From: Nocardioides zeae
GTDB taxonomy: Bacteria; Actinomycetota; Actinomycetes; Propionibacteriales; Nocardioidaceae
DNA: 64,000 bases
Reading direction: 5' to 3'
Assembly: GCF_030818655.1 (NCBI RefSeq)
Contig: NZ_JAUTAN010000001.1
Span: 1,550,001 to 1,614,000 of the forward strand
The position numbers and the translations under genes are program-made. The first letter of the stretch is position 1; each line of letters starts with the position of its first letter. The notes beneath the pieces are model-generated. The model was not told where the DNA came from. It saw nothing but the letters and a program-made list of their open reading frames with translations, and did not search any database. Positions 46,091 to 63,322 of this stretch are shown here, in pieces.

Positions 46091-46989
46091 CGCCCGGCCG
46101 CCTGGTCGGGTCGCTGGTCGGGCCCCTGCTCGGACGCGTAGCGCTGCGTGGTCGCCGTCGACGCGTGCCCGAGGAGCGCCTGCACCTCGCGCACGTCGAC
46201 GCCCGCCTCGACGAGGTGCGCGGCGAAGGAGTGGCGGAGCGTGTGGGGTGAGACGTGCTCGCTCACGCCGGCCCGCTCCGCGGCGCGCGCGAGCACCGTC
46301 CACGCGCTCTGGCGCGAGAGCCGGCCACCGCGGGCGTTCACGAAGACCGCGGTCGCCTGGTGCGCCAGGACGGGCCGCACCTCGGCCAGGTAGGAGCGCA
46401 GCGTCGCGGTCGCCCACGCGGGCAGGGGTACGACGCGGTCGCGGCCACCCGGCCCCCGCAGCCGCACGGTGCGGCCGTCCAGGTCGACGTCGGCGAGGTC
46501 GAGCCCGACGGTCTCGGAGATCCGGGCGCCGGTGGTCGCCAGCACCTCGAGCAGCGTGCGGTCGCGTCGGGCGAGCAGCGTGCCGGGCGCACCGGCGGCC
46601 CCGAGGATCGCCTCGACGTCGGCGACGGTGAGCGACCGCGGAGCACGACGGGCGAGCACAGGTGCGCGCAGGGGGGCGGCGGGGTCGGCGGCGGGGTCAC
46701 CGGCGGTGAGCCCCTCGGCCCGGGCCCAGCGGTGCAGGCCGCGCACCGCGACGAGCGTGCGGGCGACCGACGCCTCACCGAGCGCGGGGTGGTCGCCGTC
46801 GCCGGCCTGCAGGGCCGGCACGAGACCGGCGAGCAGCGCCGGCGTCACCGCGGTGAGGTCGTGCACGCCGTGCCCCGCCAGGAACGCGCGGTAGCGCCGC
46901 AGGTCGCGCCGGTAGGACGCCAGCGTGCTGCCGGCCGCGCCCCTCGCCGTGCGCAGGTGGTCGAGGTACGCCGCGACGGCGTCCGCCAC
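46087..46989 (-). CDS. xerD: Tyrosine recombinase XerD
   Basis: A 300-residue site-specific recombinase that resolves chromosome dimers at dif with XerC. The SAM-like core-binding domain (about residues 1-90) is followed by the catalytic domain with Arg in TGARISETVGL, HxxR in HTLRHSFAAHLVEAG, a His in LLGHAS and the nucleophile Tyr in TTQRYAS. The GTG at 46989 follows GGGAGTGCC; an upstream, non-canonical start would overlap the NUDIX gene. The length matches XerD. Rv1701 is the M. tuberculosis equivalent by position (recalled). Confidence 0.95.
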   Translation of the reverse strand: MADAVAAYLDHLRTARGAAGSTLASYRRDLRRYRAFLAGHGVHDLTAVTPALLAGLVPALQAGDGDHPALGEASVARTLVAVRGLHRWARAEGLTAGDPAADPAAPLRAPVLARRAPRSLTVADVEAILGAAGAPGTLLARRDRTLLEVLATTGARISETVGLDLADVDLDGRTVRLRGPGGRDRVVPLPAWATATLRSYLAEVRPVLAHQATAVFVNARGGRLSRQSAWTVLARAAERAGVSEHVSPHTLRHSFAAHLVEAGVDVREVQALLGHASTATTQRYASEQGPDQRPDQAAGR

Positions 46990-47057
46990 GGCACTCCCGA
47001 CACCCCTCGCGCCGCTCGGGGCGTCGAGGGCCGGCGGCGGTCCCGCGTCGACGGTCG

Positions 47058-47657
47058 TCAGGACGACTCCCCCGCCCCGCGCGCCCGGCGGGCGTGCAGG
47101 GTGAGCACCGCGATGACGACCGGGGCGTCGGTGATGCGACCGTCGAGGACCCCGTCGAGGAGGTCCGTGAACGGCACCCACAGCTCCTCCATGTCGGCCT
47201 CCTCGTGGCGGAGCACGAAGTCGCCGCGATCGGTCTCCGTGAGCCCCTCGGCCAGGAAGATCGACGCCTTCTCGCTGCTGATGCCGGGCGAGGGGTAGGT
47301 CGTGACGAGGTGGGTCCAGCGCTCGGCGACGAGCGCCCCCTCCTCGCGCAGCTCACGCTGCGCCACGCTGAGCGCGTCCTCGCCCTCGACGTCCAGCAGG
47401 CCCGCGGGCAGCTCGACGAACCGCATCTGCGCCGCGTGCCGGTACTGCCGCAGGCAGAACACCCGGTCCTCGGCGTCGAGCGCCAGGATCACGGCCGCCC
47501 CGGGGTGCTCGAGCACGATGCGGCGGAACGGCGCCTCGTCGTCCGCGCCGGGCCGCGCGACGCGGTCCGCCCGCAGGGCGACGACCCAGCCGTCGCGGTG
47601 CAGGTCCTCGGACGCCGTGACCGGCCAGGAGGCCGGCTCGTCGCGCAGCTCGGCCAC
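47058..47657 (-). CDS. NUDIX hydrolase (ADP-ribose pyrophosphatase-like)
   Basis: A 199-residue NUDIX protein. The Nudix box is GLLDVEGEDALSVAQRELREEG (G-x5-E-x7-REUxEExGU pattern, starting near residue 90), and the N-terminal domain WVVALRADRVARPG and FCLRQYRHAAQMRFVELPAG are typical of ADP-ribose pyrophosphatases. It hydrolyses ADP-ribose or related nucleoside diphosphate compounds. The ATG is 3 nt from the pyrG stop, so the gene is in the pyrG operon, as Rv1699-Rv1700. Confidence 0.92.
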   Translation of the reverse strand: MAELRDEPASWPVTASEDLHRDGWVVALRADRVARPGADDEAPFRRIVLEHPGAAVILALDAEDRVFCLRQYRHAAQMRFVELPAGLLDVEGEDALSVAQRELREEGALVAERWTHLVTTYPSPGISSEKASIFLAEGLTETDRGDFVLRHEEADMEELWVPFTDLLDGVLDGRITDAPVVIAVLTLHARRARGAGESS

Positions 47658-47660
47658 GGT

Positions 47661-50406
<2,746 letters not shown>

Positions 50407-50410
<4 letters not shown>

Positions 50411-51606
50411 GGGAGGAGTCCTCGGAGGTAGTCGACGACGTCGCGGGACCAGGCGGCGATGTCCTCGCCCCACAGCTGGCCCGCCGGCGTCACGGCGATG
50501 GCGGCGACGAGCGCGACGAAGCCCGCGAGCACCAGCAGGAGCAGGTGCACGGGGCGCAGGCGCCCGGAGTACAGGGTCGGCACGGTCGAGGCGTCGACGA
50601 GGCGACGGCCGACCTTGAGCCGGGTGAGGTAGGTGCTGGCCAGGCCGGAGCGCTGGCGGTCGAGGAAGTCGGGCAGCGTCGCGCCGACACCGACGCCGAC
50701 GATCACGGACGCCTGCTCGCGGTCGGCGACGAGGAGGGCGACGTCCTCCGCCGTGGCCTGGGTCTGCACCTTGTCGGGACGCACGCCGAGGCGGTCGAGC
50801 TGGGCGGTGGCCTCGCGGCTGATGCCCTCGGGCACGACGGCGATGACGTCGGTCGCGGCCTTCAGCGCCTTGGTCGACGGCAGGGACGAGTCGACGCCGC
50901 TGCTCAGCACGACGACGTCGGCCGGGTGTCCCGCCTCGAGGAGGTCGTCGGCCGCGCGGTCCACGCCGATCACGACGGGGCGCTGCTCGGCCATGAAGCG
51001 GCGCAGGTCGCCCAGCTCGGCGGCGGAGCTCTCCCCGCGGACGACGAGCACGACCGGACGGCCCTCGATGGCCGTCTCGATCTCGGGCACGCCCTGGCCG
51101 TGGAGCAGCAGGTCCTGCTCACGGCGCAGGAACTCGCTCGCGTTGTGGGTGAACGTGTCGAGCTGGCTGGTCAGGCCCTCCCGGGCGCTCGCCAGCAGGC
51201 GCTGCACGAGCGGTCCGTCGACCGGACGGCCCTGTGCCAGCAGTGCACCGTCCTTGTCGGCGGCGTGCACCGCACCCTCGTGGACCCGGACGTCGGCGCC
51301 GTCGCGGATGGCCGTCAGCGCCTCCTCGCCGAGCGAGTCCACGACGAGCACGTCGGCGTCGACGAGCAGCTGGGGGCCCCGGTTGGGGTAGCGCCCCGAG
51401 ATCATGGGCTGCACGTTCAGCACCGCGGAGACACCCGCGTCGAGGAGCGCCTGCGCCGTGCTCGTGTCCATGTCGACCAGGTCGACACAGGCGACGTCGC
51501 CGCTGCGGATGCGGGGCAACAGGTTCGAGACCCGGCGACCGACACGGACGGTGCCGCGGTGGCCGGGAAGGACGTCGGTGGCGTCGGAGCGCGTGCGGAG
51601 TCTCAT
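50407..51606 (-). CDS. SteA-like cytokinetic ring protein
   Basis: A 399-residue cytosolic protein with a C-terminal membrane anchor (VHLLLLVLAGFVALVAAIAVTP). The N-terminal region has LVDMDTSTAQALLDAGVSAVLN and a thiamin-pyrophosphokinase-like fold segment (LGDLRRFMAEQRPVVIGVDRAADDLLEAG). SteA localises to the divisome in Corynebacterium with SteB. It is in the order Rv1697-Rv1698-pyrG. The ATG at 51606 encodes MRLRTRSD. The 97-nt gap to recN upstream may hold a promoter; I cannot define one. Confidence 0.88.
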
Positions 51607-51707
51607 GGCCCGACCATGGTGACAGCGACGGAGCCCCGGATCGCGCACCCCGCGCCGGGCGCGTCGGGGTGGCACCGGACACGAGGTCCCGGCCGGCGCC
51701 CGACGGG

Positions 51708-53480
51708 TCAGCCAGCGCGGGTGCGCGGGCGCTGCGAGCGGCTCGCGGCGGCCGTGGCGAGCAGCTCCCGGGCGTGGGCGACCGCGGTGTCCGAGGACTC
51801 CAGGCCGGCCAGCATCCGCGAGAGCTCGTGCTCCCGGGCGGCGTCGTCGAGCACGTCGAGGCCCGAGCTGGTGACCGACCCGTCGCTCTCCTTGCGCACC
51901 ACCACGTGCGTGTCGGCGTACGCCGCGACCTGCGGCAGGTGGGTGACCACCAGCACCTGCTTGTGCACCGCGAGCGCGGCGAGACGCCGCCCGATCTCGA
52001 TGCCCGCCTTGCCGCCGACGCCCGCGTCGACCTCGTCGAACACGAAGGTCGGCACGGGGCTGGTGGCGGCCAGCGAGACCTCGAGCGCCAGCATGACCCG
52101 GGAGAGCTCGCCGCCGGAGGCGCCCTTCGACAGGGGCCGCGGCTCGCTGCCGGTGTTGGCCGCCAGCAGCATCTCGACCTCGTCGAGGCCGTGGGCCGAG
52201 AAGCGCAGCCGTCGGCCGTCGACCTCGAGCGGCTCCCGCTCGCCCTCGCCGTCGCCGGGCGCCACCTCGACCTGGCGCACCGCGATGCGGAACCGGGCGT
52301 GGGGCATGGCGAGGTGGGCCAGCTCCTCCTCGACGCGGGCGCCCAGGTCGGCCGCCGCCGTCGCGCGTGCGGCGCTCAGCGCCTGCCCTGCCGCGGCGAG
52401 ACGGGAGCGCAGCTCCGCCCGCCGGGCCTCGAGCTCCCCGACGCTGTCGTCCGCGAGGTCGATCTCGGCGAGCCGCCGCGCCGACCGCTCGCTCCAGGCC
52501 AGCACCTCGTCGATGGTCGCGCCGTACTTCCGCGTCAGCGCCGTCAGCGCCGCCCGCCGCTCCGAGACCGCGGCGAGCCGCTGCGGGTCGGTGTCGACGC
52601 CCGACGCGTAGGACGCCACGTCGGCGGCGACGTCCGTCATCAGGTAGCCCACCTCGGCGAGGCGTTGCGCGAGCGCCGCGATCGCCGGGTCGTGCTCGAC
52701 CACGCCGTCGAGGGCGTGCCGCGCGGCGGCGACGGCGCCCAGGGCGTCCGGTGTGCCCTGCTCGCTCGAGAGCGCCTCGCGGGCGCGCTCGGCAGCGGTG
52801 CGCAGCTCGTCGGCGTACCCCAGCCGCGACTCCTCCGCGGCCAGCTCGTCATCCTCACCCGGCTGGGGCTCCACGGCCGCGACCTGCTCGAGCCCGAAGC
52901 GGAGCAGGTCCGCCTCCTGGGCGCGCTCCGCCGCGTGGGTCACGACGTCCGCGAGCTCGCGCTCGACGGCGACGAGCTCGTCGAAGACCGTCCGGTACGC
53001 CGCGACCAGCCCCCCGACGTCGGCGGCGCCGAAGCGGTCGAGGGCCTCGCGCTGGGCCACCGGCCGGAGCAGGCGGTGCTGGTCGGACTGTCCGTGGACC
53101 GCCACGAGCGGACCGGCCAGCTCGCCGAGCACCGCCACCGGCACGGACGCACCACCCGCGAACGCGCGACTGCGGCCCTCGGCCGCGATGTTGCGGGCCA
53201 GCACCACCCGGTCGTCCTCGGCGACGCCACCGGCGTCCTCGACGGCCTCCGCGAAGCCGCCGAGGCCGGACACGTCGACGACGCCCTCCACCCGGGCCGC
53301 CCGCGCCCCCGTGCGCACCGCGCCGGAGTCGGCGCGGCCGCCCAGGAGGAGGCCGAGAGCCGTGACGACCATGGTCTTGCCGGCGCCGGTCTCACCCGTG
53401 ACGACCGTCAGGCCTGGTCCCAGCTGCAACGTCGAGGAGTCGATGACCCCGAGGGAGCTGATGCGGATCTCCTCAAGCAC
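51708..53480 (-). CDS. recN: DNA repair protein RecN
   Basis: A 590-residue SMC-like ATPase. Walker A GETGAGKTMVV is near residue 29, coiled-coil arms occupy roughly residues 150-370 (GYADELRTAAERAREAL, ERAQEADLLRFGLEQV), the ABC signature is LSKGASGGELSRVMLALE and Walker B VFDEVDAGVGG. RecN tethers broken ends in double-strand break repair. The GTG at 53480 was chosen because the GGAGG 5 nt upstream fits better than the preceding GTG at 53483. It overlaps the nadK 3' end by 8 nt. I see no LexA box here. Confidence 0.95.
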   Translation of the reverse strand: MLEEIRISSLGVIDSSTLQLGPGLTVVTGETGAGKTMVVTALGLLLGGRADSGAVRTGARAARVEGVVDVSGLGGFAEAVEDAGGVAEDDRVVLARNIAAEGRSRAFAGGASVPVAVLGELAGPLVAVHGQSDQHRLLRPVAQREALDRFGAADVGGLVAAYRTVFDELVAVERELADVVTHAAERAQEADLLRFGLEQVAAVEPQPGEDDELAAEESRLGYADELRTAAERAREALSSEQGTPDALGAVAAARHALDGVVEHDPAIAALAQRLAEVGYLMTDVAADVASYASGVDTDPQRLAAVSERRAALTALTRKYGATIDEVLAWSERSARRLAEIDLADDSVGELEARRAELRSRLAAAGQALSAARATAAADLGARVEEELAHLAMPHARFRIAVRQVEVAPGDGEGEREPLEVDGRRLRFSAHGLDEVEMLLAANTGSEPRPLSKGASGGELSRVMLALEVSLAATSPVPTFVFDEVDAGVGGKAGIEIGRRLAALAVHKQVLVVTHLPQVAAYADTHVVVRKESDGSVTSSGLDVLDDAAREHELSRMLAGLESSDTAVAHARELLATAAASRSQRPRTRAG

Positions 53481-54430
53481 CACGACCTCCGTCCCGCGCC
53501 TCGCGCTCGTTGCGTCGTCGTTCCGCCGCACCGCGCCAGCCCTCGACCGGGAGCCCGAACTTCGCGACCAGCCGGTCGGCGAAGGGCGCCGCGTGGAGGC
53601 GCACGAGCCGGACCGGGTCGTCCGAGCGGGTCACCTCGATGCGGGCGCCGCGGGGCAGGTCCACCGTGCGGCGCCCGTCGCACCAGAGCACGCCGGCGCC
53701 GACGCCCGGCGTGACGAGCTCGACGGCGAGCACCGAGGTCGGGGCCACGACCATGGGGCGCGCGAACAGCGCGTGGGCCGAGATCGGCACCATCAGCAGG
53801 GCCTCGACCTCCGGCCAGACGACCGGTCCCCCGGCGCTGAAGTTGTACGCCGTGGACCCGGTCGGCGTGGCCAGCACGACCCCGTCGCAGCCCCAGCGCG
53901 ACAACGGCCGCCCGTCGATCTCGGCCACGACCTCGATCATGCGCTCCCGGGAGGCCTTCTCGACGGAGGCCTCGTTGAGCGCGAACGTCCGCGCGACGAC
54001 CTCCCTTGTCGTGGAACACCGTGATCGCGAGCGCGAGGCGCTCCTCGATGTCGTAGGCGCGCGCGAGGATCGCGTCGATCGTGGTCGCGACGGCGTCCGA
54101 CTCCGCCTCGGCGAGGAACCCGACGTGCCCCAGGTTCACCCCGAGCAGCGGCGTCCCGGCCGCGCGGGTGCGCTCCGCGGCGCGCAGGATCGTGCCGTCC
54201 CCGCCGATGACCACCGCGAGCTCGAGCCCGAGGTCCGGCAGCTCGTGGTCCTCCGCGACGTGGACGGGACCGGGGACGCTCGCGAGCTCCAGGTCGGGCG
54301 CCTCGTCCGCCGGGACCACGACGTCCAGTCCCCCGCGCGCGAGCTCCCGCACCATCTCCTCGGCGACGCCACGCGCGTCCTCGCGACCGGTGTGCGTCAG
54401 CACCAGCACGCGGCGACGTGGCTCCGTCAT
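53473..54430 (-). pseudogene. nadK: NAD kinase, interrupted by a single-base frameshift
   Basis: The N-terminal part (from 54430) encodes a normal NAD kinase up to FHDK at about residue 142, with VVIGGDGTILRAAE. The correct continuation, VVARTFALNEASVEK then WGCDGVVLATPTGSTAYNFSAGG, is in another frame. Removing one G from the GGG at 54003-54005 restores a 318-residue protein of normal length. The total of 958 nt is one more than a multiple of 3. NAD kinase is normally essential, so a sequencing or assembly error is the leading explanation; a real mutation or frameshift is possible. It overlaps tlyA and recN by a few nt. Confidence 0.85.
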
Positions 54431-55320
54431 GACGTGGCCTCCCGGGTCTCCGCCGGGTCCTGCGCCGGGTCCTGCGCCGGGTCCTGCGCCGCGTCGACCG
54501 CTGCGTCACCCGCCGACCCGCGCTCCACCTCGGCCTCGATCTCGGCGACGCCGATGCGCGCCGGCCCGCGGCGCAGCCACAGGAAGAACTCGACGTTGCC
54601 GGAGGGGCCCGGCAGGGGGCTGGTCACCACGTCGACGGCACCCCAGCCCCGGCCCGCCGCCGCAGCGGCCACGGTCGCGACGGCCTCGGCGCGCAGCTCG
54701 GGCTCGCGCACCACGCCGCCCTTGCCGACCCGCTCCTTGCCGACCTCGAACTGCGGCTTGACCATGAGCGACAGGTCCCCGTCAGGATCGGTCACCGCGA
54801 CGAGCGCGTCGAGCACGAGCGTGAGGGAGATGAAGGACAGGTCGCCGACGACGACGTCGACGGGTCCCGCGGTGTGCTCGAGCGTGAGGTCACGGATGTT
54901 GGTGCGGTCGCGCACCAGCACGCGCGGATCCTGGCGGATGCTCCAGGCCAGCTGGCCGTAGCCCACGTCGGCCGCCACCACCTCCGCCGCGCCCCGACGC
55001 AGCAGGACGTCGGTGAACCCGCCGGTCGACGCGCCCGCGTCGAGGCACCGCCGGCCGTCGACGGTCAACCCGCCGCGGGCGGCGAAGGCATCGAGCGCCC
55101 CGGCGAGCTTGTGCCCGCCGCGGGAGACGAAGTCGGGACGTCCGGGGTCGTCCCGGACCACGATGGCGACGTCCGTCGTCACCCCGGTCGCGGGCTTGGT
55201 GGCCACCGCGCCGGACACGCGCACGCGGCCCGCCGCGATCAGCTCGCTGGCGTGCTCCCGCGAACGGGCGAGCTGGCGCCGCACCAGCTCGGCGTCGAGG
55301 CGCAGTCGTCGGGGAGGCAC
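54427..55320 (-). CDS. tlyA: TlyA, 16S/23S rRNA 2'-O-methyltransferase
   Basis: A 297-residue protein with an N-terminal S4 domain (LDAELVRRQLARSREHASELI) and an FtsJ/RrmJ-like methyltransferase domain: DAGASTGGFTDVLL is the SAM loop, and DLSFISLTLVLDAL, MVKPQFEVGKERVGKGG supply the K-D-K-E type residues. TlyA methylates C1409 of 16S and C1920 of 23S rRNA and is tied to capreomycin sensitivity. Its C terminus has AQDPAQDPAQDP from a 12-bp repeat. The nadK start overlaps its stop (ATGA). Confidence 0.95.
   Translation of the reverse strand: MPPRRLRLDAELVRRQLARSREHASELIAAGRVRVSGAVATKPATGVTTDVAIVVRDDPGRPDFVSRGGHKLAGALDAFAARGGLTVDGRRCLDAGASTGGFTDVLLRRGAAEVVAADVGYGQLAWSIRQDPRVLVRDRTNIRDLTLEHTAGPVDVVVGDLSFISLTLVLDALVAVTDPDGDLSLMVKPQFEVGKERVGKGGVVREPELRAEAVATVAAAAAGRGWGAVDVVTSPLPGPSGNVEFFLWLRRGPARIGVAEIEAEVERGSAGDAAVDAAQDPAQDPAQDPAETREATS
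54452..54487 (-). repeat. 12-bp tandem repeat at tlyA 3' end
   Basis: Three copies of GCCGGGTCCTGC encode Ala-Gln-Asp-Pro repeats just before the tlyA stop codon. Confidence 0.85.
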
Positions 55321-55322
55321 GC

Positions 55323-55529
55323 TCAGCCCGCCGTCGTGGCGTCGAGCACCCCGCGCAGCCCGAGGTGCACCCGCTCGAAGACGGCGACGTGCTCCGCCAC
55401 GGGGGTGCCGGCGAGGTTCGCGACCTCGACGAGCAGGGCGTCCACGGCGTCGTGGCCGGTCGGCGTCGGCGCCACGGGTGCCGCGCGGTCGTCGAGATCG
55501 ACGTCGGGCGCACCTGGGTTCTCCGGCAT
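55323..55529 (-). CDS. Small conserved protein of the tlyA region
   Basis: A 68-residue protein (MPENPGAPDVDLDDRAAPVA), with a hydrophobic helix-rich second half (VDALLVEVANLAGTPVAEHVAVFERVHLGLRGVLD). It is 2 nt from the tlyA start and 10 nt from the HAD gene stop. A small gene of similar size lies at this position between the HAD phosphatase and tlyA in M. tuberculosis (Rv1693, recalled), which supports its reality. The function is unknown. Confidence 0.75.
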   Translation of the reverse strand: MPENPGAPDVDLDDRAAPVAPTPTGHDAVDALLVEVANLAGTPVAEHVAVFERVHLGLRGVLDATTAG

Positions 55530-55539
55530 GCGTCCGAGG

Positions 55540-56583
55540 CTACCGGTCGGTCGTCCCCGGCGCGGACGGCGCCACCGGGCTGTGGACAGCGGTCGTGTCG
55601 GCCGGCGTGCCCGTGGCGTCGAGGTGCTGCCAGCAGGCGACCGCGACCGCACGCCACCAGTCGGAGGCCGAGCCGTCGCCGTCCACGTCCAGCCGGCCCC
55701 CCCGCACCTGCGCCGTCCAGCCACCCACGGCCGAGCGACCGGTCGCGTCGCCGTCGACGACACCGGCCTCGACCGCGGGCTGCGCCTCGAGCAGACCGCC
55801 GAGGTCCGCCGCGACGTACGTCGGCCGCTCCTCCGCCGGGCACGCCGCCAGCTCGGCCGCACCGGTCACCCCGGTCATGACGAGCAACGTGGGTACGCCG
55901 ACGGCACGACCCCCGACGATGTCGGTGTCGATCCGGTCGCCGACCATGAGTGCGCGTGCCGCACCGCAGCGGGCGGTCGTGGTGTCGAGCAGGGGACGCT
56001 CCGGCTTGCCGGCGACCGTCGGGGTCACCCCCGTGAAGCGCTGCACCATGTCGACGAGCACCCCGTGCCCGGGAGCGACCCCCATCGGCGTGGGGATGGT
56101 GTGGTCGGTGTTCGACGCGACCCAGGGCAGCCCGTCGCGGATCCGCACGGAGGCGGCCATGATGTCCCGCCACAGCACGTCGGGGCCGTACCCGGTCACC
56201 GCCGCGACCGCGTCGTCCTCGACGCCGACGGGCACGAGCTCCTCGGCCGCCAGCGCCTCGAGCAGGCCCTGCGCCCCGAGGGCCAGCACGCGCGCTCCCG
56301 CGCCGTACCGCTCCCGGAGGACCCGCGCCGCCGCCTGCGCCGAGGTGACGAGGTCCGCCTCCTCGGCCGGGACGCCCACCTCGGCGAGGTGCGCCGCGAC
56401 CGCGCTCGGGGGCCGGGAGGCGTTGTTGGTCACGAACGCGAGGCGGGCGCCACGCTCGCGCGCCTCACCCAGGTACGCCGCGGCCCCGGGCACACCCGCA
56501 CGCCCGACGTAGACCACGCCGTCGAGGTCGAGCATGACCACGTCGTGCTCCTCGGCCAACGCACCAGAAGTCGACTCCAGCAC
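55540..56583 (-). CDS. HAD-IIA hydrolase (NagD/PGP-like phosphatase)
   Basis: A 347-residue haloacid-dehalogenase-like phosphatase. Motif I is VVMLDLDGVVYVG near residue 20, motif II is FVTNNASRPPS, and the C1-cap plus motif III/IV segments are GKPERPLLDTTTARCG and MVGDRIDTDIVGGRAVGVPTLL. A C-terminal extension of about 80 residues (SASDWWRAVAVACWQHLDATG) is characteristic of actinobacterial versions. A GGAAGGGG ribosome-binding site precedes two GTGs, the second (56583) having better spacing. It probably dephosphorylates a small metabolite. Confidence 0.9.
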   Translation of the reverse strand: MLESTSGALAEEHDVVMLDLDGVVYVGRAGVPGAAAYLGEARERGARLAFVTNNASRPPSAVAAHLAEVGVPAEEADLVTSAQAAARVLRERYGAGARVLALGAQGLLEALAAEELVPVGVEDDAVAAVTGYGPDVLWRDIMAASVRIRDGLPWVASNTDHTIPTPMGVAPGHGVLVDMVQRFTGVTPTVAGKPERPLLDTTTARCGAARALMVGDRIDTDIVGGRAVGVPTLLVMTGVTGAAELAACPAEERPTYVAADLGGLLEAQPAVEAGVVDGDATGRSAVGGWTAQVRGGRLDVDGDGSASDWWRAVAVACWQHLDATGTPADTTAVHSPVAPSAPGTTDR

Positions 56584-56630
56584 CACGCACCCCTTCCGAC
56601 GACCTTGCCGCTGCACCCTACGATGCGACA

Positions 56631-57743
56631 GTGGACCCAGCCGACGAGACCGCCGCCCACGCGGTCCGGGGGCCCTTCGACCTCGCACCCTTCGGCGCCA
56701 CACGACTGTCGCCCGCCCGGGTCGGCGACCCGGCCTCGGCGCGCCTCCTCGCGCGCCCCCACCGGGCGGTCAGCGAGCGCATCCAGCGGTGGCGGCGCCT
56801 GGGCAACCTCACGCAGGACGACGCTCCGGCGCTGTACGTCCACGAGTACAGCAGCCAGGGCCTGACCGTCCGCGCCCTCGTCGGCCTCGCCGACCTGGTG
56901 CCCGGACCCGGTACGCCGGCGATCCGCCCCCACGAGCACGTCGACCGCCAGCAGGCGGTCGAGCTGGCCGGACGGATGCGCGCGATGCGGGTCAACCCCG
57001 CTCCCCTGCTCCTCGTCCACCGCGGCACACCGGAGGCGCGCGCCGCCATCGACGGCGCCACGGACCGCGAGCCGGACGTCGACTTCGTGGACCGGGCCGG
57101 GCAGCGTCACCAGTACTGGCGCGTCACCGACCCGGAGCTGCAGTCGCGGCTGGTGGCGACCCACCGGGACGCCGACCTCGTCGTCGCCGACGGGCACCAC
57201 CGCCTGGCGGCCTACCAGCAGCTGCAGCGGACCGAGCCCGGCACGGGGTGGGAGCACGGCCTCGTCATGATCGTCGATCAGACGGCCACTCCCCTCTTCC
57301 TGGGCGCCATCCACCGGGTGGTGCGCGGCATCGACGCCGCGACCCTGGTCGAGGCGGCGCGCACCGCGCCGACCGCAGGGGTCCGGGACCTGACGGCCGA
57401 CCAGCAGCTCCGTGCCCTCGGACCGCACACCATGGTGGTCACCGACGGGGAGCGCTCCTGGGCCGTCGACGTGCACGACGGTGTGCTTCCCGTGGACGTC
57501 CTCCACCGGGACCTACTGAGCGCCGTCCCCACGCACACCGTCGAGCACCACCACTCCGCCGACAGCGCGCTCGCCCGTCTCGTGTCGCCGGCGCGCCAGG
57601 ACGAGCCGCGGCTCGTGGTCCTCGTCCCCACGGTGGGGTACGACGCGTTCGCCCGCACCGTCGCCGAAGGACGCCTCCTGCCGGAGAAGGCCACGTCCTT
57701 CCAGCCCAAGCCCAGCATCGGCGCCATGATGCGGGTGCTCTGA
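56631..57743 (+). CDS. DUF1015 family protein
   Basis: A 370-residue protein of the DUF1015 family: HRAVSERIQRWRRLGNLTQDDAPALYVHEY in the N-terminal third, VADGHHRLAAYQQL as the family motif with two His, and VGYDAFARTVAEGRLLPEKATSFQPKP near the C terminus. DUF1015 proteins are cytosolic and of unknown function, often near serine-metabolism genes. TACGAT ends 6 nt before the GTG (leaderless pattern). It is divergent from the HAD phosphatase and ends 56 nt before the rrn terminator hairpin. Confidence 0.9.
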   Translation: MDPADETAAHAVRGPFDLAPFGATRLSPARVGDPASARLLARPHRAVSERIQRWRRLGNLTQDDAPALYVHEYSSQGLTVRALVGLADLVPGPGTPAIRPHEHVDRQQAVELAGRMRAMRVNPAPLLLVHRGTPEARAAIDGATDREPDVDFVDRAGQRHQYWRVTDPELQSRLVATHRDADLVVADGHHRLAAYQQLQRTEPGTGWEHGLVMIVDQTATPLFLGAIHRVVRGIDAATLVEAARTAPTAGVRDLTADQQLRALGPHTMVVTDGERSWAVDVHDGVLPVDVLHRDLLSAVPTHTVEHHHSADSALARLVSPARQDEPRLVVLVPTVGYDAFARTVAEGRLLPEKATSFQPKPSIGAMMRVL

Positions 57744-57799
57744 CGATCGGATTGGCGTCCGCCAGCGGTGGCGCGTCGATCGAGAGCTGCAGAAATGAA

Positions 57800-57841
57800 A
57801 GTAGGGGTTGTCGTGACCCGAAGGTCACGACAACCCCTACT
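57800..57841 (-). terminator. rrn operon terminator
   Basis: A 19-bp perfect stem (57800-57818 with 57823-57841) closed by a CGAA tetraloop lies just past the 5S 3' end on the minus strand, and is followed there by TTTC. It has the shape of a strong intrinsic terminator. Confidence 0.93.
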
Positions 57842-57850
57842 AGAAGAAAT

Positions 57851-57969
57851 GTCCGGCGGCGTCCTACTCTCCCACGACCTCTCGGTCGCAGTACCATCGG
57901 CGCTGAAAGGCTTAACTTCCGGGTTCGGAATGGGACCGGGTGTTTCCCTCTCGCTATGACCGCCGTAAC
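57851..57969 (-). rRNA. rrf: 5S ribosomal RNA
   Basis: About 119 nt. The minus strand starts GTTACGGCGG, has the conserved CCCATTCCGAACCCGGAAGTTAAG region (split conservation) and ends CGCCGCCGGAC, which pairs with the 5' end. Ends are estimated by this pairing. Confidence 0.93.
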
Positions 57970-58200
57970 TCTATTGACTTGACACCCACCCGCACACCAC
58001 CCCAGGCAGCCCCGCTAGGGGGTCAACTGGATGGTTCGGATGTTGGTGTGTTGTCTCAGACACCAGACAGTGGACGCGAACACTCACAAAAAGTTTCTCA
58101 ATAACGCTTCGGCAGCACACACAGATTCTGCATGTCCTCTTCACAACACCCCACCAGTGCTACCGGTGTCGGGTTTGTGTGGTGATGATGGCTTGTATGA
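57970..58200. other. 23S-5S spacer
   Basis: About 230 nt with no tRNA. It holds one arm (58066-58079, GACAGTGGACGCGA) of the 23S processing stem, whose complement is at 61427-61440 on the other side of 23S, and a TTGAGAAACT-like sequence on the minus strand near 58100. Confidence 0.7.

Positions 58201-63322
<5,122 letters not shown>

Noticed and set aside
51607..51707. LexA box at recN or steA
   Set aside because: I found no CGAAC-N4-GTTCG match in the gaps around recN.
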